Source: Huintestinicola sp050874005 (GTDB taxonomy: Bacteria > Bacillota > Clostridia > Oscillospirales > Ruminococcaceae). Taken from it: a DNA stretch of 61,504 bases. The notes under the pieces are model-generated. The model searched no databases and was not told the DNA's origin. It saw only the letters and a program-made list of their open reading frames with translations. Within the stretch, counting starts at the first letter, position 1. Every line of letters starts with the position of its first letter. The stretch spans positions 1-61,504 of the forward strand of contig NZ_JBNMJV010000016.1 in the NCBI RefSeq assembly GCF_050874005.1, given 5' to 3'. Of the stretch, positions 59,910-61,504 are shown piece after piece. A program made the position numbers and the translations under genes.

Positions 59910-61114
59910 TCTTCTTCGGCACCTGCTTTGAAGTTGTAGATAGGCTTGATTATTTCAAAAATATCTGCGGTGCCGTCTATGTTGTCAAGGATATCGTTCA
60001 TACCCTTGTATGCCATAGGACACTCGTCGAGCGTGCCTTTTCCTACAGATGTTGTGTAGATGCCGGACATCTGCTTTTTAAATTCGCTGACCGTAAAGTT
60101 CTGCTTTGCTTCGCCACGGCTCATTAGCCTGCCTGCGCCGTGAGGAGCAGAGAAATTCCAGTCGGGATTTCCCTTTCCGATACAGATAAGGCTTCCATCT
60201 CTCATATTGATCGGTATGATGAGCTTTTCTCCCGACTGCGCCGATACAGAGCCTTTGCGGAGTATCATATTATCCGTGTCGATGTAATTGTGAATGGTGG
60301 TGAACTGCTCCACGACGGTAAGCTTCATACCCTTGATTATTTCGTCCATCATAGCCTTTCGGTTAAGAGCGGCATATTTCTGGACTATCTTCATATCGTG
60401 AATGTAGTCCTTGAAAAGCTGTCCGCTGACGTAGGCAAGGTGCTTGGGTATTTTGGTGCGCTTGGTATTCTCAAGCTTTTTAAGCTCCCGTCTTATCTCC
60501 GTCTGCCTGCCCTGCGCTTTAAGACTTTCAATAAGCGCCTTTACCGCCTCGTCTCCTGCGTGATTAAGCTGTTTGTAGCCTTCTTCCTGATAGTATTTAG
60601 CTACCTCAACGCCCAAATGCCGTGAGCCGCTGTGGATAACGATATAAATGCCGCTTTTACCCTTGTCTGCTTCGATAAAATGATTTCCGCCTCCGAGAGT
60701 TCCGAGAGAACGCTCGGCTCTGCGAAGGTCTATCTTATCGGCGCATTTCAGAGCACAGAGGTCGATCTCTTCATTAAGCTTATGGGGCGTGCTTCTGATG
60801 GCAAAGCCTGAGGGTATTTTTGAGTAAATCAGTTTGTCAAGCTGACAAAGCTCAAGGTGATTTTCCTTAATGCGGATCGTTTCCATTCCGCAGCCGATGT
60901 CCACTCCCACCAAATTGGGAACGATCCTGTCGCTTACGGTCATAGTTGTGCCAATAACGCATCCCATTCCTGCGTGAACATCGGGCATCATTCTTATTTT
61001 TTCACCAACGGTGAATTCCTGGCTGCAAAGTTCGATTATCTGAGCTGTTGAAGCGCTGTCGATCACGTCCGTGAACACCTTGGCAGAGTTATATTTTCCT
61101 TGCAATTCGATCAT
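59906..61114 (-). CDS. rtcB: RtcB-type RNA ligase
   Basis: RtcB joins 2',3'-cyclic phosphate or 3'-phosphate ends to 5'-OH RNA ends using GTP and manganese. The 402 residues have MMPDVHAGMGCVIGTT, LVGVDIGCGM (metal-binding Cys), GTLGGGNHFIE (metal-binding His), VIHSGSRHLG and the guanylylated histidine in SAPHGAGRLMSRGEA. Family members of this length form the shorter RtcB branch. The ATG at 61114 has AAAGGA upstream. It lies behind a promoter, a leader peptide and an intrinsic terminator, so expression is probably conditional. No archease or PrfH gene is adjacent in the window. Confidence 0.93.
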   Translation of the reverse strand: MIELQGKYNSAKVFTDVIDSASTAQIIELCSQEFTVGEKIRMMPDVHAGMGCVIGTTMTVSDRIVPNLVGVDIGCGMETIRIKENHLELCQLDKLIYSKIPSGFAIRSTPHKLNEEIDLCALKCADKIDLRRAERSLGTLGGGNHFIEADKGKSGIYIVIHSGSRHLGVEVAKYYQEEGYKQLNHAGDEAVKALIESLKAQGRQTEIRRELKKLENTKRTKIPKHLAYVSGQLFKDYIHDMKIVQKYAALNRKAMMDEIIKGMKLTVVEQFTTIHNYIDTDNMILRKGSVSAQSGEKLIIPINMRDGSLICIGKGNPDWNFSAPHGAGRLMSRGEAKQNFTVSEFKKQMSGIYTTSVGKGTLDECPMAYKGMNDILDNIDGTADIFEIIKPIYNFKAGAEEE

Positions 61115-61144
61115 AATGTTATCCTTTCGTTGTCGGGTCTGCAT

Positions 61145-61174
61145 AAAAAAACGCCCCCGTATAAACGGGAGCGC
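61145..61174 (-). terminator. Intrinsic terminator in the rtcB leader
   Basis: CGCCCCCGT (61152-61160) and ACGGGAGCG (61165-61173) arms; on the minus strand a seven-T run follows, ending 31 nt before the rtcB start. It stands between the leader peptide and rtcB. Confidence 0.8.
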
Positions 61175-61197
61175 TTATAAAAAATATATCCGTACAC

Positions 61198-61296
61198 TTA
61201 AAAAGAGGGCGGACAAATATCCCTGCACAGCCGTTTACAATTATATATATGCGATTTTGTAAGACTTATAAGTATAAGAAAATATGCTTTTGTCAT
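61198..61296 (-). CDS. Candidate leader peptide upstream of rtcB (32 aa)
   Basis: A short frame starts MTKAYFLILISL with an excellent AAAGGAGG site 8 nt upstream and ends with a cysteine-containing tail (CKRLCRDICPPSF). The ribosome binding region GGCGGACA is complementary to TGTCCGCC near the 3' end of the same frame, so translation could be self-sequestered. It lies between a strong promoter and an intrinsic terminator ahead of rtcB. The peptide is a prediction. Confidence 0.5.
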   Translation of the reverse strand: MTKAYFLILISLTKSHIYNCKRLCRDICPPSF

Positions 61297-61356
61297 AATG
61301 TCCGCCTCCTTTCGTAAGATTTTTGAATATTCATACCGCTTTAAAGCTTAGACAAC

Positions 61357-61385
61357 AGTTTATCACATATTTTTAGTTTTGTCAA
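61357..61385 (-). promoter_or_regulatory. Promoter of the rtcB leader transcript
   Basis: On the minus strand TTGACA (61385-61380), 17 nt and TAAACT (61362-61357). The remaining bases to 61504 hold nothing I can support. Confidence 0.8.
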
Positions 61386-61504
61386 GAGGTATATTTTTTT
61401 TAAGTTTCCCCAAAATTCAGCCTTGACGCATCCGAATCAGAAAACAGAGACAATTGAGTGCTACAATCGGGCAAAGAAAAGAATGTGCCAATACCCGATT
61501 TAAC

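Overview
The window looks like a chromosome segment of a Ruminococcus-type Firmicute (Oscillospiraceae). Evidence for this is a moderate GC content, strong AGGAGG-type ribosome binding sites, consensus TTGACA-17-TATAAT promoters, a Gram-positive PolC, and sporulation genes (spoIVB, part of spoIIID). The gene order pyrH-frr-uppS-cdsA-dxr-rseP-ispG-polC is also typical of clostridia. No 16S rRNA is present, so the species is an inference.

Bases 1 to about 20,210 are accessory DNA. A large serine recombinase gene (18695-20221) ends inside the 3' half of spoIIID, which remains as an in-frame fragment to 20369. The recombinase therefore appears to have inserted a skin-like element into this sporulation regulator. 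The 5' half of spoIIID is not in the window, so the element probably starts before base 1. Its cargo, left to right, is: an orphan CRISPR array with leader; a minus-strand operon (about 3850 to 300) with two Era/YfjP-like GTPases, three 24-26 residue amphipathic peptides, small unknown proteins and an HNH nuclease; a second CRISPR array with a near-identical leader; a complete type I restriction-modification operon (hsdM-hsdS-hsdR); an excisionase-like protein and a rolling-circle-type Rep; an AT-rich 870-residue protein of unknown function; a solo HipA-like kinase; a HipBA toxin-antitoxin pair; and the recombinase. This resembles a mobile defence island, and the GTPase/peptide cassette between the CRISPR arrays is the best candidate for an undescribed system. 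No cas genes are visible.

From 20.6 to 36.7 kb the region is housekeeping and mixed: pcrA; a predicted polynucleotide kinase overlapping a Thg1-like 3'-5' polymerase (a likely tRNA repair pair); asparaginase; two half-size TSUP permeases; a polyprenyl glycosylphosphotransferase; an ATPase; an HD hydrolase; a candidate small RNA; a HAD phosphatase; a lacI-pfkB-dut operon; a membrane protein; spoIVB; an SGNH hydrolase and a lipoprotein.

From 36.7 to 47.4 kb is the conserved run for UMP kinase, ribosome recycling, undecaprenyl diphosphate and phospholipid precursor synthesis, the MEP isoprenoid enzymes Dxr and IspG, the site-2 protease RseP, and PolC. From 48.2 to 55.5 kb is a histidine operon hisZGDCBHF-GNAT-hisI that lacks hisA and hisE. 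The last 6 kb holds a solute-binding lipoprotein, tRNA-Thr(GGU), a CE2-like esterase, a small basic protein, and an RtcB RNA ligase preceded by a leader peptide and an intrinsic terminator.
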